From: Streptomyces sp. TRM68367 | GTDB taxonomy: Bacteria; Actinomycetota; Actinomycetes; Streptomycetales; Streptomycetaceae | Length of the DNA stretch: 37,411 nt | NCBI RefSeq assembly: GCF_014495685.1 | Contig: NZ_JACTVI010000080.1 | Span: forward strand, 1-37,411 | Reading direction: 5' to 3' | Shown here: in pieces, positions 29,237 to 37,241 of the stretch | How the letters are laid out: the number at the start of each line of letters is the position of its first letter | Position numbering within the stretch: the stretch's first letter is position 1 | Position numbers and translations under genes: made by a program | The notes under the pieces: model-generated | Database searches by the model: none | Seen by the model: only the letters and a program-made list of their open reading frames with translations | What the model was told of the DNA's origin: nothing

Positions 29237-30734
29237 TACGCACGGCCCGTCCGCCCTCGGCGGCGCACCAGGCGGCGAGGGTCAGCAGCGCCGCGTACAC
29301 CGGCCAGTGGCCGAACCGGACGTACGGCGTGGTGCCGTGCGCGAGCGGCACGTCGTACACCTGCGTGGCGCTCGCGTCGGTGCCGAGCCAGGTGCCGACG
29401 CGCTGGCCGCTCGGGCCGTAGACGGCGGAGACGCCGGTCAGCGTGGCGTGCACCATGGGGCGGCCGGTCTCGGCGGCGCGCAGCGCGGCGAGCGAGGCAT
29501 GCTGCTCGGGGGCCCAGCTGTGCTGGAACGTCGACGTCGAGGACTGGGCGAGCAGCACCTCGGCGCCGTCCCTGGCGAGGCTGCGGCTCATGTCGGGGAA
29601 CGCGGTCTCGAAGCACACCATCGGGCCGACCCGAAGCCCGTGCCCGACGTTCATCACGACCTGCTCGCCGCCCCGCCTGCGGTCCTCCTCCGCCGCCCGG
29701 CCGACGGAGGTGGCCCAGCCGAGCAGGGAGCGGGCCGGGATGTACTCGCCGAAGGGCACGAGCCGCATCTTGTCGTAGCGGTCGCCGGTCAGGCCGTCCG
29801 GTCCGACCAGCACGGAGCTCTTGTAGATGCCGGGCTTGTCGGCGCGCCGGGCGTCGACGTTGACCAGGATGTTGGCGTCCGTGTCGCGGGCGAGCGCCGC
29901 GATCCGGCGGGCCAGGTCGGGCCGGGCGGTCAGGTCGAAGCCGACGCTGCTCTCGCCCCACGCGATCAGGTCGACGTTCTGGCCCGCGAGCCCGCGGGTG
30001 AGCTGTTCCTCGCGGTCGAAGCGGCGCTCCGCGCTGTTCGCGCCCTCGACGATGCCCGGCTGGACGACGGCGATGCGGACCCGGTCGTCGATGTCGGGGC
30101 GCGGTGACCACACCCAGGCCGCGGAGGTGGCGACGGCGGTGGCGACGAGGCCGGCCACGGCGGGCACGCGGGCCTGCCGGACCGCGACGAGGACGGTCGC
30201 CACGACGTTGAGGACCACCACCAGGAAGCTCAGCAGCCACACACCGCCGACCGACGCGAGCCGCAGCGCCTGCTCGACCTGCCACTGGCTGGCGCCGAGC
30301 ATGCCCCAGGGGCCGCCCAGGCCCTCCCAGGAGCGGACCAGCTCGGCCATCAGCCAGCCCGACGGCAGGACGAGGAGCGCGGCCGCGATCCGGCGCCGCG
30401 ACGGCGTCCCGGCCAGGAAGCGGCGCACCAGCCAGCCCCACGGCGCCCACAGCGCACCGAGCAGGGCGGCGATGACGAACGTGAACACGTGCAGGTTCGG
30501 CAGCAGCCAGTGGTGCATCGCGAGCATGAAGCCGAACCCGCCCCACCAGCCGTCGTACGCCGCCCGCTTCCCGGTCGGCGCGGTACGGATCAGCAGCAGC
30601 CACGGGACCAGGGCGACGTACGCGAACCACCACAGGGCGGGGGCCGGGAAGGCCAGCACCGGCAGGGCGCCGACGAGTACGGCGAGGCCGGAGCGCCGCC
30701 ACCGGGAGGCGAGCCAGTGGCCGAGCGTCTGCAT
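29160..30734 (-). CDS. lnt: Apolipoprotein N-acyltransferase (Lnt)
   Basis: A 524-aa membrane enzyme that N-acylates the diacylglyceryl-cysteine of lipoproteins, the third maturation step. About six to seven TM helices (residues 15-210) precede a periplasm-type nitrilase domain (about 218-480). The catalytic triad is visible as E261 (WGES), K322 (DKMRLVPFGEYIP) and C374 (MVCFETAFP), with spacing close to E. coli Lnt. A final TM helix and a basic tail close the protein. ATG 30734 is preferred to the start at 30800 because membrane helices begin soon after. Streptomyces carries Lnt homologues although most Gram-positives lack them. The 3' end overlaps the convergent oxidoreductase by 77 bases. 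Confidence 0.94.
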   Translation of the reverse strand: MQTLGHWLASRWRRSGLAVLVGALPVLAFPAPALWWFAYVALVPWLLLIRTAPTGKRAAYDGWWGGFGFMLAMHHWLLPNLHVFTFVIAALLGALWAPWGWLVRRFLAGTPSRRRIAAALLVLPSGWLMAELVRSWEGLGGPWGMLGASQWQVEQALRLASVGGVWLLSFLVVVLNVVATVLVAVRQARVPAVAGLVATAVATSAAWVWSPRPDIDDRVRIAVVQPGIVEGANSAERRFDREEQLTRGLAGQNVDLIAWGESSVGFDLTARPDLARRIAALARDTDANILVNVDARRADKPGIYKSSVLVGPDGLTGDRYDKMRLVPFGEYIPARSLLGWATSVGRAAEEDRRRGGEQVVMNVGHGLRVGPMVCFETAFPDMSRSLARDGAEVLLAQSSTSTFQHSWAPEQHASLAALRAAETGRPMVHATLTGVSAVYGPSGQRVGTWLGTDASATQVYDVPLAHGTTPYVRFGHWPVYAALLTLAAWCAAEGGRAVRIRRPAPGPRVPPARTADGSPARPAR

Positions 30735-30806
30735 AGGCGCCTCCCTACCCCGTGGTGCTTCCCAGTGTGCGCTCTGCGGAAGATCCACGACAGAGGGCAC
30801 CCGCAG

Positions 30807-31310
30807 TCAGTTGATCACCGGGGCCGGGTGCCCATCGGGGAGGCGGCGCCACTTCTCCTGGACCACGACCTCGCTCAGCCGCCAGCCGTCGTCCGTGCGC
30901 CGCAGCGCGAAACCGTACCGGCCGCCGCACACGAAGTCCGGCGTGGCCGGTCCGTCGCCGCCGTCGGCGAAGCCCATCGGATTGACGTAGTCGGCCTGGA
31001 CCCGGGCCGTGTCCCCGGTGTCGTGTTCCCAGACGCCGAAGCTGACCCGGCGGTTGACGATCAGATGCTGCCGCATGGGGAAAGCCGCCAGGCTCTCGGC
31101 GAGCCATGCGGCGACCTTCCCGGCATCGCCCTCGATGCCGCCGGCCGAGCGGTAGTCCGCGCGTCCGTCCAGGGTGAACAGGGACCGGTACGCCGTCCAG
31201 TCGCCGTCGTCCACCGCCACCGCGTAGTCGGTGATCAGGCCGTCGACGGCCAGTTGGTCCCTCACGGTAGCGAGCTCCACGCGCTGCGTCATCGGCTCAG
31301 TGTTGGTCAT
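30807..31310 (-). CDS. NTF2-like (SnoaL-type) protein
   Basis: A 167-aa protein of the nuclear transport factor 2 fold. LATVRDQLAVDGLITDYAVAVDDGDWTAYRSLFTLDG is the usual first helix pair and leads to the cone-shaped pocket. It continues with HLIVNRRVSFGVWEHDTGDTARVQADYV and YGFALRRTDDGWRLSEVVVQEKWRR. Many are small hydroxylating or isomerising enzymes or simple binding proteins. No catalytic assignment is possible. The ATG at 31310 lacks a clear Shine-Dalgarno; ATG 31292 is an alternative. It is divergent from an SDR 176 bp away, and the pair may work on the same substrate. Confidence 0.85.
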   Translation of the reverse strand: MTNTEPMTQRVELATVRDQLAVDGLITDYAVAVDDGDWTAYRSLFTLDGRADYRSAGGIEGDAGKVAAWLAESLAAFPMRQHLIVNRRVSFGVWEHDTGDTARVQADYVNPMGFADGGDGPATPDFVCGGRYGFALRRTDDGWRLSEVVVQEKWRRLPDGHPAPVIN

Positions 31311-31486
31311 GTGACGGGCTCAGCCAAGGGGGCGTGCGGGATATTCACCTGCTGTTGTCGATCGCCGGGTGCGAGGCGTGTCGTGATCGCCTGGGGCGGG
31401 GGCGCTGCCGCGCGCTGTCCGCGAGTCTGCCAGGCTTGGGTCCACGCCTCGCAGGCCTTGAGGCCCGGACCCCTGGAGGCAGCCCC

Positions 31487-32227
31487 ATGTCACGTCCCGT
31501 CACGGTGGTCACCGGCGGCAGCCGGGGGATCGGCGCCGCGACCTGTCTGCGCCTCGCGGCGGACGGGCACGACGTGGCGGTGGGGTACGTCCGGGACGCA
31601 CCGGCCGCCGGCACGGTGGCGGACGGGGTGCGGAAGACGGGGGCGCGCTGTGTGACCGTGCGGGTCGACACGTCGGTGGAGGAGGACGTCGCGCGGCTCT
31701 TCGAGGCGGCGGAGCGGGAGCTGGGGCCGGTGACCGGGCTGGTGAACAACGCCGCCGTGACCGGACCGCTGGGCCGGCTCGCCGACGCCGGCACCGCGGA
31801 TCTGCGCCGGGTCGTGGACGTCAATCTGCTGGGCACGCTGCTGTGTTCCCGGCGGGCCGCCCGGCTGATGACGCCCCGCGGCAACGGCGTGATCGTGAAC
31901 GTGTCGTCGGCCGCCGCCACGATCGGCAGCCCCGGCGAGTACGTCCACTACGCGGCGACCAAGGCCGCCGTGGACGCGCTCACGCTGGGCCTGGCCAAGG
32001 AGCTCGGCCCGGACGGGATCCGCGTCAACGGCGTCGCGCCCGGGGTGATCGACACGGAGATGCACGCCGCGATGGGCGACCCGGACCGGGCCCGGCGCAT
32101 GGCCGGCGGGGTACCGCTGCGTCGGCCGGGACAGGCCGAGGAGATCGCCGCGGCCATCGCCTGGCTGATGTCGCCGGACGCCTCGTACACGACGGGGGCG
32201 GTACTGCGGGTGTCGGGCGGGCGCTGA
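31487..32227 (+). CDS. SDR family oxidoreductase
   Basis: A 246-aa classical SDR with TGGSRGIG (9-16), NNAA (87-90, a common NNAG variant), S140 and Y155-x-x-x-K159. The C-terminal MSPDASYTTGAVLRVSGGR is standard. The NAD(P) choice cannot be read by eye. GGAGG precedes the ATG at 31487 by about 8 bases. A short GGCCT-TG-AGGCC palindrome lies at about 31453-31464 in the leader. It is a single gene, convergent with the 59-aa protein. Confidence 0.9.
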   Translation: MSRPVTVVTGGSRGIGAATCLRLAADGHDVAVGYVRDAPAAGTVADGVRKTGARCVTVRVDTSVEEDVARLFEAAERELGPVTGLVNNAAVTGPLGRLADAGTADLRRVVDVNLLGTLLCSRRAARLMTPRGNGVIVNVSSAAATIGSPGEYVHYAATKAAVDALTLGLAKELGPDGIRVNGVAPGVIDTEMHAAMGDPDRARRMAGGVPLRRPGQAEEIAAAIAWLMSPDASYTTGAVLRVSGGR

Positions 32228-32251
32228 GGGACCGCACCGGCCGCGCGGAGC

Positions 32252-32431
32252 TCAGGCCGCTTCGACGACCTCGCCGCGGATCGCGGCCGCCCACTCGACC
32301 ACCAGCAGCTCGTACTCCGCGCGCTCCTGGGCCGACAGCGTGCCGCCCGCGCGCCGCCACAGGGCGCGGATCTGATCGTTCACCTCGTCAGCGGACCGCA
32401 CGGAACCAGGGGTCAGGGAATCGGGGGACAT
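32252..32431 (-). CDS. Small conserved hypothetical protein (59 aa)
   Basis: A 59-aa acidic helical protein: ADEVNDQIRALWRRAGGTLS and AQERAEYELLVVEWAAAIRG form two amphipathic helices. No family recognised. The ATG at 32431 comes 7 bases after a -10 box TAGGCT (32444-32439), so it is a leaderless gene. A perfect 13-bp palindrome lies just upstream. The size and helix pattern could fit a small adaptor or accessory subunit, but that is speculation. Confidence 0.7.
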   Translation of the reverse strand: MSPDSLTPGSVRSADEVNDQIRALWRRAGGTLSAQERAEYELLVVEWAAAIRGEVVEAA

Positions 32432-32451
32432 GTCGACAAGCCTAGGGGCAA

Positions 32452-32464
32452 GCACTGACAGTGC
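32452..32464. promoter_or_regulatory. Perfect palindrome GCACTGACAGTGC upstream of the 59-aa gene
   Basis: GCACTG-A-CAGTGC, a 13-bp perfect palindrome, begins 8 bases upstream of the -10 of the leaderless 59-aa gene, covering its promoter spacer/-35 region. A dimeric repressor or activator site is likely. The cognate regulator is not evident. Confidence 0.55.
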
Positions 32465-32533
32465 GCTACCGGACGGCTACCCATGCGGTATGGGTTTGGT
32501 CACGCTCGCGCGGGGCGGGGTGTGAGGGGCGGG

Positions 32534-33409
32534 TCAGCCCGCCGTCTCGGCCGCGTGCGGGCTCAGCGCACCCATCGTCACCAGGGCGATGATCACGACG
32601 CCGAGCGCGATGCGGTACCAGACGAACGGCATGAAGCTCTTGGTCGAGATGTACTTCATGAACCACGCGATCACGGCGTAGCCGACGCCGAACGCGATCA
32701 CCGTCGCGAAGATCGTCGGGCCCCAGGAGACATGCCCTCCCTCCATCGCGTCCGTGAGCTCGAACAGACCGGACGCCAGCACCGCCGGAATGGCGAGCAG
32801 GAAGGAGTACCGGGCCGCGGCCTCGCGCCGGTACCCCATGAACAGGCCGCCGCTGATGGTGGCGCCGGAGCGGGAGACGCCCGGAACGAGGGCCATCGCC
32901 TGGCAGGCGCCGTAGATCAGGCCGTCGCGTACGCCGAGGTCCTCCAGGCTCTTGCGCTGCTTGGGTGCGCGGTGCCGTCCGCCGCTCTCGTCGCGCGCCG
33001 CGAGCCGGTCGGCGACGCCGATGATCACGCCGACGACGATCAGCATGGTCGCGGTGATCCGCAGATCGCGGAACGGGCCCTCGATCTGGTCCTTCAGCGT
33101 CACGCCGAGCACGCCGATGGGGATCGAGCCGACGATCACCAGCCAGCCCATGCGGGCGTCGTGGTTCCTGCGCATCGCCTTGTTCGTGAGCGACCGGCTC
33201 CACGCGGCGATGATCCGCCCGATGTCCTTGCGGAAGTAGATGAGTACGGCGGTCTCCGTGCCGATCTGGGTGATCGCCGTGAAGGCGGCGCCGGGGTCTT
33301 TCCAGCCGGAGAAGGCAGCGGTCAGCCGCAGGTGCGCGCTGGAGGACACGGGGAGGAACTCGGTCAGCCCCTGGACGAGTCCGAGGATGAGGGATTCAAA
33401 CCAAGACAT
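32534..33409 (-). CDS. uppP: Undecaprenyl-diphosphatase (UppP/BacA)
   Basis: A 291-aa membrane enzyme that dephosphorylates undecaprenyl diphosphate, recycling the lipid carrier for peptidoglycan and giving bacitracin tolerance. The two signature regions are LGLVQGLTEFLPVSSSAHL (about 9-27; E17 catalytic) and LVPGVSRSGATISGG (about 174-188; R180). The hydrophobic profile fits eight to ten helices. ATG 33409 is the family-like start; an in-frame TTG at 33427 adds six residues, and neither has a good Shine-Dalgarno. It supports the envelope theme together with the PBP and Lgt/Lnt genes. Confidence 0.94.
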   Translation of the reverse strand: MSWFESLILGLVQGLTEFLPVSSSAHLRLTAAFSGWKDPGAAFTAITQIGTETAVLIYFRKDIGRIIAAWSRSLTNKAMRRNHDARMGWLVIVGSIPIGVLGVTLKDQIEGPFRDLRITATMLIVVGVIIGVADRLAARDESGGRHRAPKQRKSLEDLGVRDGLIYGACQAMALVPGVSRSGATISGGLFMGYRREAAARYSFLLAIPAVLASGLFELTDAMEGGHVSWGPTIFATVIAFGVGYAVIAWFMKYISTKSFMPFVWYRIALGVVIIALVTMGALSPHAAETAG

Positions 33410-33620
33410 GAAGGTAACCGAGTCCAAGTGCCGATCGAGGAACGGGCGATGGACACACCAAGCCGCCGTGTGCGGTGACCGGGGATCAGGTGTGCCGAGG
33501 GGGAAGCGTAGCGTCCCGCGGTGACAGCCCCGAACACAGGGGCGCCGGAGCAGGCCGGTGCGGGTCGGGCGGGAGTGCCGGTGGGGCTGCTGGGACTACG
33601 CCGCAGGGGTGCCGGGAGGA

Positions 33621-34088
33621 CTATGCCACCGTCGGTCCGGCCACCGTCCAGCCGGGGACCTGCGGATGCGCGGTCAGGTCGTCGTGCCGCACGGACTCGC
33701 CGCAGACCGAGCAGGTGACGTGCGGCACGAGTTCGTGGCCGCAGGTGTGCTCGATCACCATCGGCCGGTCGCCGGCCCTGCGCAGGTGCCGGTCGCCCCA
33801 CGCCATGAGGGTCAGCAGCACCGGCTCCAGCTCGAGTCCCGCCTGGGTGGGCAGGTACTCGAAGCGCTGCGGGCGCTCGCTGTAGGCGCGCTTGGTGATA
33901 ATCCCGGCGTCGACGAGGCGGCGCAGCCGCGTGGCCAGGATGTCGCGCGGGGCCCCGATGTTGCGCGCCAGCTGGTCGAAGCGGCCGTTGCCGAGGCACA
34001 CCTCCCGCAGTACGAGCAGCGAGTACTTCTCGCCGACGAGCGCCAGGGCGTCGGCGATCGAGCAGGGGCGCGGGTCTTTGGCGGCCAT
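33621..34088 (-). CDS. HxlR family regulator with C-terminal Cys cluster
   Basis: A 155-aa winged-helix regulator. The start CSIADALALVGEKYSLLVLREVCLGNGRFDQLARNIG, then APRDILATRLRRLVDAGIITKR, is the HxlR pattern with the typical Cys near residue 9. After the HTH (to about residue 110) a short tail HTCGHELVPHVTCSVCGESV carries three cysteines and two histidines, suggesting a zinc site or redox switch. The ATG at 34088 is 6 bases after a -10 TAGACT on the minus strand, so it is leaderless. It is divergent from a thiolase across a GTTGGATTTTCCAAC palindrome, which makes both genes likely targets. Confidence 0.9.
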   Translation of the reverse strand: MAAKDPRPCSIADALALVGEKYSLLVLREVCLGNGRFDQLARNIGAPRDILATRLRRLVDAGIITKRAYSERPQRFEYLPTQAGLELEPVLLTLMAWGDRHLRRAGDRPMVIEHTCGHELVPHVTCSVCGESVRHDDLTAHPQVPGWTVAGPTVA

Positions 34089-34107
34089 GGCGCCAGTCTA
34101 GGTGAGG

Positions 34108-34154
34108 GTTGGATTTTCCAACTCAAAGGGCTATAGTGAGTTTGGATTTCCTAC
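34108..34154. promoter_or_regulatory. Shared HxlR operator and thiolase promoter
   Basis: GTTGGATTTTCCAAC (34108-34122) is a 6-bp inverted repeat. A second partial copy, TTTGGATTTCCTAC, is at 34141-34154, 33 bases on. Within it, -35 TTGGAT (34109-34114), 17-base spacer and -10 TATAGT (34132-34137) form a near-consensus promoter for the thiolase. Repressor binding at copy 1 would cover the -35, and at copy 2 the start site. Confidence 0.7.
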
Positions 34155-34195
34155 TGACTGAGAGTTCTGACGCTTGGCCGCGAGGAGGCCGCACC

Positions 34196-35365
34196 ATGCG
34201 TGACGCCGTCGTCGTCGAAGCCGTACGCACCCCGATCGGCAAGGGCAAGCCCAACGGCACCCTCGCCCACGTCCACCCCGTCGAACTCCTCGCGCACACC
34301 CTGCGCACCCTGATCGAGCGCTCCGGCGTCGACCCGGCCCTCGTCGACGACGTCATCGGCGGCACCGTCGACCAGGTCGGCGAGCAGGCCATGAACACCA
34401 CCCGGTACGCCGCGCTGTCCGCCGGATTCCCGGAGGCGGTCCCGGCGACGACCGTGGACCGTCAGTGCGGCTCCTCCCAGCAGGCCGTGCACTTCGCCGC
34501 GCAGGGCGTCATGGCGGGCGCGTACGACCTCGTCGTCGCCTGCGGCGTCGAGTCGATGAGCCGGGTGCCGATGTGGTCCAACGTGCCGGACGGCAAGGAC
34601 CCCTTCGGGCCCGGCGTCGCCGCACGTTACCCGGAGGGCCTCGTCCCGCAGGGCATCAGCGCCGAGCTGATCGCCGCCAAGTGGTCGCTCACGCGCGAGC
34701 AGCTGGACGCCTTCGCCGTCGCCTCACACCACAAGGCCGCGGCCGCCTGGCAGGCCGGCCTGTTCGACGCCGAGCTGGCACCCCTGGACGGCGTCGCCCG
34801 CGACGAGTGCGTACGGCCGGACAGCACCCCCGAGACCCTCGCCGGCCTCAGGCCCGCCTACTACGACCCGGCCTGCGCCGAGCGCTTCCCGCAGATCGAG
34901 TGGAACGTCACCGCGGGCAACGCCAGCCCCATCAACGACGGCGCCTCCGCCGTGCTCATCACCTCCGGCGAGACCGCGGCCCGCCTCGGCCTGCGCCCGC
35001 TCGCCCGGCTGCACAGCTTCGCCGTCACCGGCTCCGACCCGCTGCTGATGCTGACCGGCGTGGTCCCGGCCACCGATAAGGTGCTCCGCCGGGCCTCGCT
35101 GTCCCTCGGCGACATCGACCTGTTCGAGGTCAACGAGGCGTTCGCGAGCGTCGTGCTGGCCTGGCAGCAGGAGACCGGCGCCGACCCGGCCAGGGTCAAT
35201 GTGCACGGCGGCGCCATCGCCCTCGGCCACCCGCTCGGCGCGAGCGGCACCCGCCTGACCACGACCCTCGTGCACGCCATGCGGGAGCGCGGCGCCCGCT
35301 ACGCCCTGCAGACGATGTGCGAGGCGGGCGGCCTCGCCAACGCGATGGTGCTGGAGCGGGTCTGA
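34196..35365 (+). CDS. Thiolase family acetyl-CoA acyltransferase
   Basis: A 389-aa thiolase. Nucleophile C91 is in VDRQCGSSQQAV, H345 in GGAIALGHPLGASGTR and the acid/base C375 in TMCEAGGLANAM, so all catalytic residues are present. It condenses two acyl-CoA molecules or cleaves 3-oxoacyl-CoA; the direction cannot be told. The start MRDAVVVEAVRTPIGKG matches the family, and GAGGAGG lies 7-8 bases upstream of ATG 34196. It is transcribed from a strong promoter that overlaps the HxlR operator. The stop codon is the first base triplet of a 35-bp tandem repeat. Confidence 0.94.
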   Translation: MRDAVVVEAVRTPIGKGKPNGTLAHVHPVELLAHTLRTLIERSGVDPALVDDVIGGTVDQVGEQAMNTTRYAALSAGFPEAVPATTVDRQCGSSQQAVHFAAQGVMAGAYDLVVACGVESMSRVPMWSNVPDGKDPFGPGVAARYPEGLVPQGISAELIAAKWSLTREQLDAFAVASHHKAAAAWQAGLFDAELAPLDGVARDECVRPDSTPETLAGLRPAYYDPACAERFPQIEWNVTAGNASPINDGASAVLITSGETAARLGLRPLARLHSFAVTGSDPLLMLTGVVPATDKVLRRASLSLGDIDLFEVNEAFASVVLAWQQETGADPARVNVHGGAIALGHPLGASGTRLTTTLVHAMRERGARYALQTMCEAGGLANAMVLERV

Positions 35366-35441
35366 CGACTCACGCAGAGGCACTGCGGGGGCCGGGGTGA
35401 CGATTCACACAGGGGCCGTCCGGGGGCCGGCGTAACGGTTC
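35363..35441. repeat. 35-bp tandem repeat in a convergent intergenic region
   Basis: Units start at 35363 (TGACGACTCACGCAG), 35398 (TGACGATTCACACAG) and 35433 (TAACGGTTC, partial): a period of exactly 35 bases, with each full unit also carrying GGGGGCCGG. About 2.3 copies fill the space between the thiolase stop and the 3' end of the TVP38 gene. Confidence 0.75.
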
Positions 35442-35442
35442 G

Positions 35443-36231
35443 TCAGTGTCCGTGCAGCTGATGCCGCTTGCGCCAGGCCACCAGCACGCCCACCAGGGCC
35501 GGTGCGGCGATGCAGGCCAGCGCGATCAGGAAGGCCGGCGACGTCGGCGTGGAGGCGCGGGCGCCGGCGACGGCGTACGCGGCGGTGTTCGGGATCGAGC
35601 CGAGCCCCGTCGCCAGCAGGAACGGCAGCAGGCCCATGCGGGAGACGGCGGCGCAGTAGTTCGCCGCCCAGAACGGCACGCCGGGGAACAGCCGCGCGGC
35701 CAGCATCGAGCGGAAGCCGTGCCGGCTCAGCTGCCCGTCCGCGGCCTTCAGCCACCGGCCGCGCAGCAGCGGGCGCAGTGCGTCCTGCCCCAGCAGCCGG
35801 CCGAGGCAGAAGGCGATCCCGGCGCCGAGCACCGTGCCCGACAGTGCGGCGCCGAGCCCCAGCTGCGAGCCGAACAGGGCGCCCGCCGCGAGGTTCAGCA
35901 GCGGCCGCGGCACGAACGCCACCGTGCACAGCCCGTACGCCACCGCGAACACCACGGCCGCGGCGGCCCCGCCGAGCTGTGGCGGCCAGCCGTGCAGCAG
36001 CAGCCGCTGCGGCTCGAAGGCCAGCACCGCCGACGCGGCTGCCGCGAGCAGCGCGACGAGCAGGGACAGCCGCGCCCACGGCGACAGCAGGACTCGCGCG
36101 CAGCGCCCGGCGAGACCGGTGGGTACGGGTGCGGCGCCCACGCGCAGAGGCGCGGAGACGGCGAACTCCGTGGCGGCGGCCCGGGGCAGGGCCGTGGCGG
36201 TGCCCCCAGAGCGGGTGGTGGCATCGAGCAT
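35443..36231 (-). CDS. TVP38/TMEM64 (DedA-like SNARE-associated) membrane protein
   Basis: A 262-aa membrane protein. The TVP38/VTT signature includes VAFVPRPLLNLAAGALFGSQLGLGAALSGTVLGAGIAFCLGRLLG (about 110-153, the re-entrant glycine-rich segment) and ARLFPGVPFWAANYCAAVSRM (about 185-205), with about six hydrophobic segments. VTT proteins are linked to lipid scrambling and membrane homeostasis. The ATG at 36231 is the probable start; longer upstream frames overlap the divergent AlkD gene. The N-terminal 45 residues are Ala/Pro-rich. Confidence 0.85.
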   Translation of the reverse strand: MLDATTRSGGTATALPRAAATEFAVSAPLRVGAAPVPTGLAGRCARVLLSPWARLSLLVALLAAAASAVLAFEPQRLLLHGWPPQLGGAAAAVVFAVAYGLCTVAFVPRPLLNLAAGALFGSQLGLGAALSGTVLGAGIAFCLGRLLGQDALRPLLRGRWLKAADGQLSRHGFRSMLAARLFPGVPFWAANYCAAVSRMGLLPFLLATGLGSIPNTAAYAVAGARASTPTSPAFLIALACIAAPALVGVLVAWRKRHQLHGH

Positions 36232-36267
36232 CCGGTGACAGTAACCGACGAATGTGTGTGATCGCCG

Positions 36268-36273
36268 TATGGT
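36268..36273 (+). promoter_or_regulatory. -10 box of a leaderless AlkD-like gene
   Basis: TATGGT at 36268-36273, followed by 7 bases and the ATG at 36281, the spacing of a leaderless start. No strong -35 box is seen about 17 bases upstream. Confidence 0.5.
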
Positions 36274-36280
36274 TCGTCCC

Positions 36281-37003
36281 ATGGGCGTCACAGGCGTCGG
36301 GAACGCACACGTGCCGCGCAGCGCACTCGCCGACGCGGTGCTGGAGCGTGTCACCTCCGTGTACGGCGGCGCGGCGGACCCGGAGCGAGCCGCTGCCATG
36401 CGGGCCTACATGAAGGACGTGGCCCCCTTCCTCGGCCTGCCCACCCCGCTGCGCCGCACCCTGACCCGCACCGTGCTGGCGGGCACGCCCCGGCCCGCCG
36501 AGGCCGACTGCACCGCGATCGCGCTACGCTGCTGGCGGCTGCCCGAGCGGGAGTACCACTACTTCGCCGTCGACTACCTGCGCCGCCACGCCGGCCGCTG
36601 CACGTCCGGCTTCCTGCCGGTCGCCCGGCACCTCGTCACCACCGTGCCCTGGTGGGACACCGTCGACCTGCTCGCCGTGCACGTCGTCGGCGCCCTGGTC
36701 GCGGCCGACCCGGAGCTCACCGCCGACATGGACGCCTGGATCGCCGACGACGACCTGTGGGTGGCCCGTGCCGCCCTGCTGCACCAGCTGCGCTACAAGG
36801 AACGCACCGACACCGAGCGCCTGTTCGCGTACTGCCTGCGCCAGTCCGGGCACGCCGACTTCTTCGTCCGCAAGGCCGTCGGCTGGTGCCTGCGCGAGTA
36901 CGCCAAGACCGACCCGGACGCCGTGCGGGACTTCCTGGTTCGGGAAGGGAACCGCTTCTCGCCCCTGTCGGTGCGGGAAGCGCTGCGAAACATCAGGACG
37001 TAG
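36281..37003 (+). CDS. AlkD-like DNA alkylation repair protein
   Basis: A 240-aa all-helical HEAT-like protein of the AlkD superfamily (DNA glycosylases that excise alkylated bases without base flipping). The catalytic-site signature is LVTTVPWWDTVDLL at about 119-131, with W125 and D129 in the W-x3-D spacing of B. cereus AlkD (W109, D113). DDDLWVARAALLHQLRYKE and FFVRKAVGWCLREYAKTDP follow as helical repeats, the latter with the aromatic platform Trp. ATG 36281 is chosen as a leaderless start; ATG 36254 would overlap the -10. Divergent from TVP38. Confidence 0.9.
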   Translation: MGVTGVGNAHVPRSALADAVLERVTSVYGGAADPERAAAMRAYMKDVAPFLGLPTPLRRTLTRTVLAGTPRPAEADCTAIALRCWRLPEREYHYFAVDYLRRHAGRCTSGFLPVARHLVTTVPWWDTVDLLAVHVVGALVAADPELTADMDAWIADDDLWVARAALLHQLRYKERTDTERLFAYCLRQSGHADFFVRKAVGWCLREYAKTDPDAVRDFLVREGNRFSPLSVREALRNIRT

Positions 37004-37042
37004 TGGGCCAACTCCTGGTTCGCCCTGGTTTGCCGAAAACCA

Positions 37043-37071
37043 TTCGACGCCGGGCAAAGCGTGGGTAATGA
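37043..37071 (+). promoter_or_regulatory. Promoter of the EF-Tu (tuf3-type) leader
   Basis: -35 TTCGAC (37043-37048), exactly 17 bases, -10 TAATGA (37066-37071). An ATG follows 8 bases later at 37080, a leaderless spacing. It drives a leader of about 195 bases before the EF-Tu start at 37274. Confidence 0.6.
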
Positions 37072-37079
37072 TCGACGTC

Positions 37080-37181
37080 ATGTTCCGGCACGCCTTCGTC
37101 CTCGCAGCATCCGCGGTCGCGGATGCTCCGAAGGCTGCCGTCCGCGTCATCCCGGCCGCCGTCGACGGCGCCCGAAGCTGA
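37080..37181 (+). CDS. Leaderless upstream ORF in the EF-Tu leader
   Basis: 33 codons, starting MFRHAFVLAASAVADAPKAA and ending DGARS then TGA (37179-37181). The ATG lies 8 bases after the -10 of a TTCGAC-N17-TAATGA promoter, so it should be the first codon of the message. The 10-bp hairpin 37106-37127 is inside the frame. The stop codon touches the first stem of the next structure, so ribosomes leaving the ORF would affect folding. This could be a leader peptide; alternatively the ORF is fortuitous. Confidence 0.45.
   Translation: MFRHAFVLAASAVADAPKAAVRVIPAAVDGARS
37106..37127 (+). promoter_or_regulatory. 10-bp hairpin inside the upstream ORF
   Basis: AGCATCCGCG (37106-37115) and CGCGGATGCT (37118-37127) are perfect reverse complements around GT (8-9 bp allowing a loop). 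It could terminate readthrough from AlkD or pause polymerase in the EF-Tu leader. Confidence 0.6.
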
Positions 37182-37241
37182 CCCTCTCCGGATCGTCCGG
37201 CGGACCCCGCAGGGGAGGGTCGGCAAGTCCTTGGGGTCCCC
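37180..37241 (+). promoter_or_regulatory. Three-way-junction leader structure with competing pairing
   Basis: Outer stem GACCCT/AGGGTC (37180-37185 and 37216-37221) encloses hairpin CCGGA-TCG-TCCGG (37188-37200) and hairpin CCCC-GCA-GGGG (37205-37215). GGACCCC (37202-37208) can instead pair with GGGGTCC (37233-37239), which breaks the second hairpin. Two mutually exclusive folds lie 33 bases before the EF-Tu start, typical of a cis-regulatory leader. Folding is judged by eye. Confidence 0.5.
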
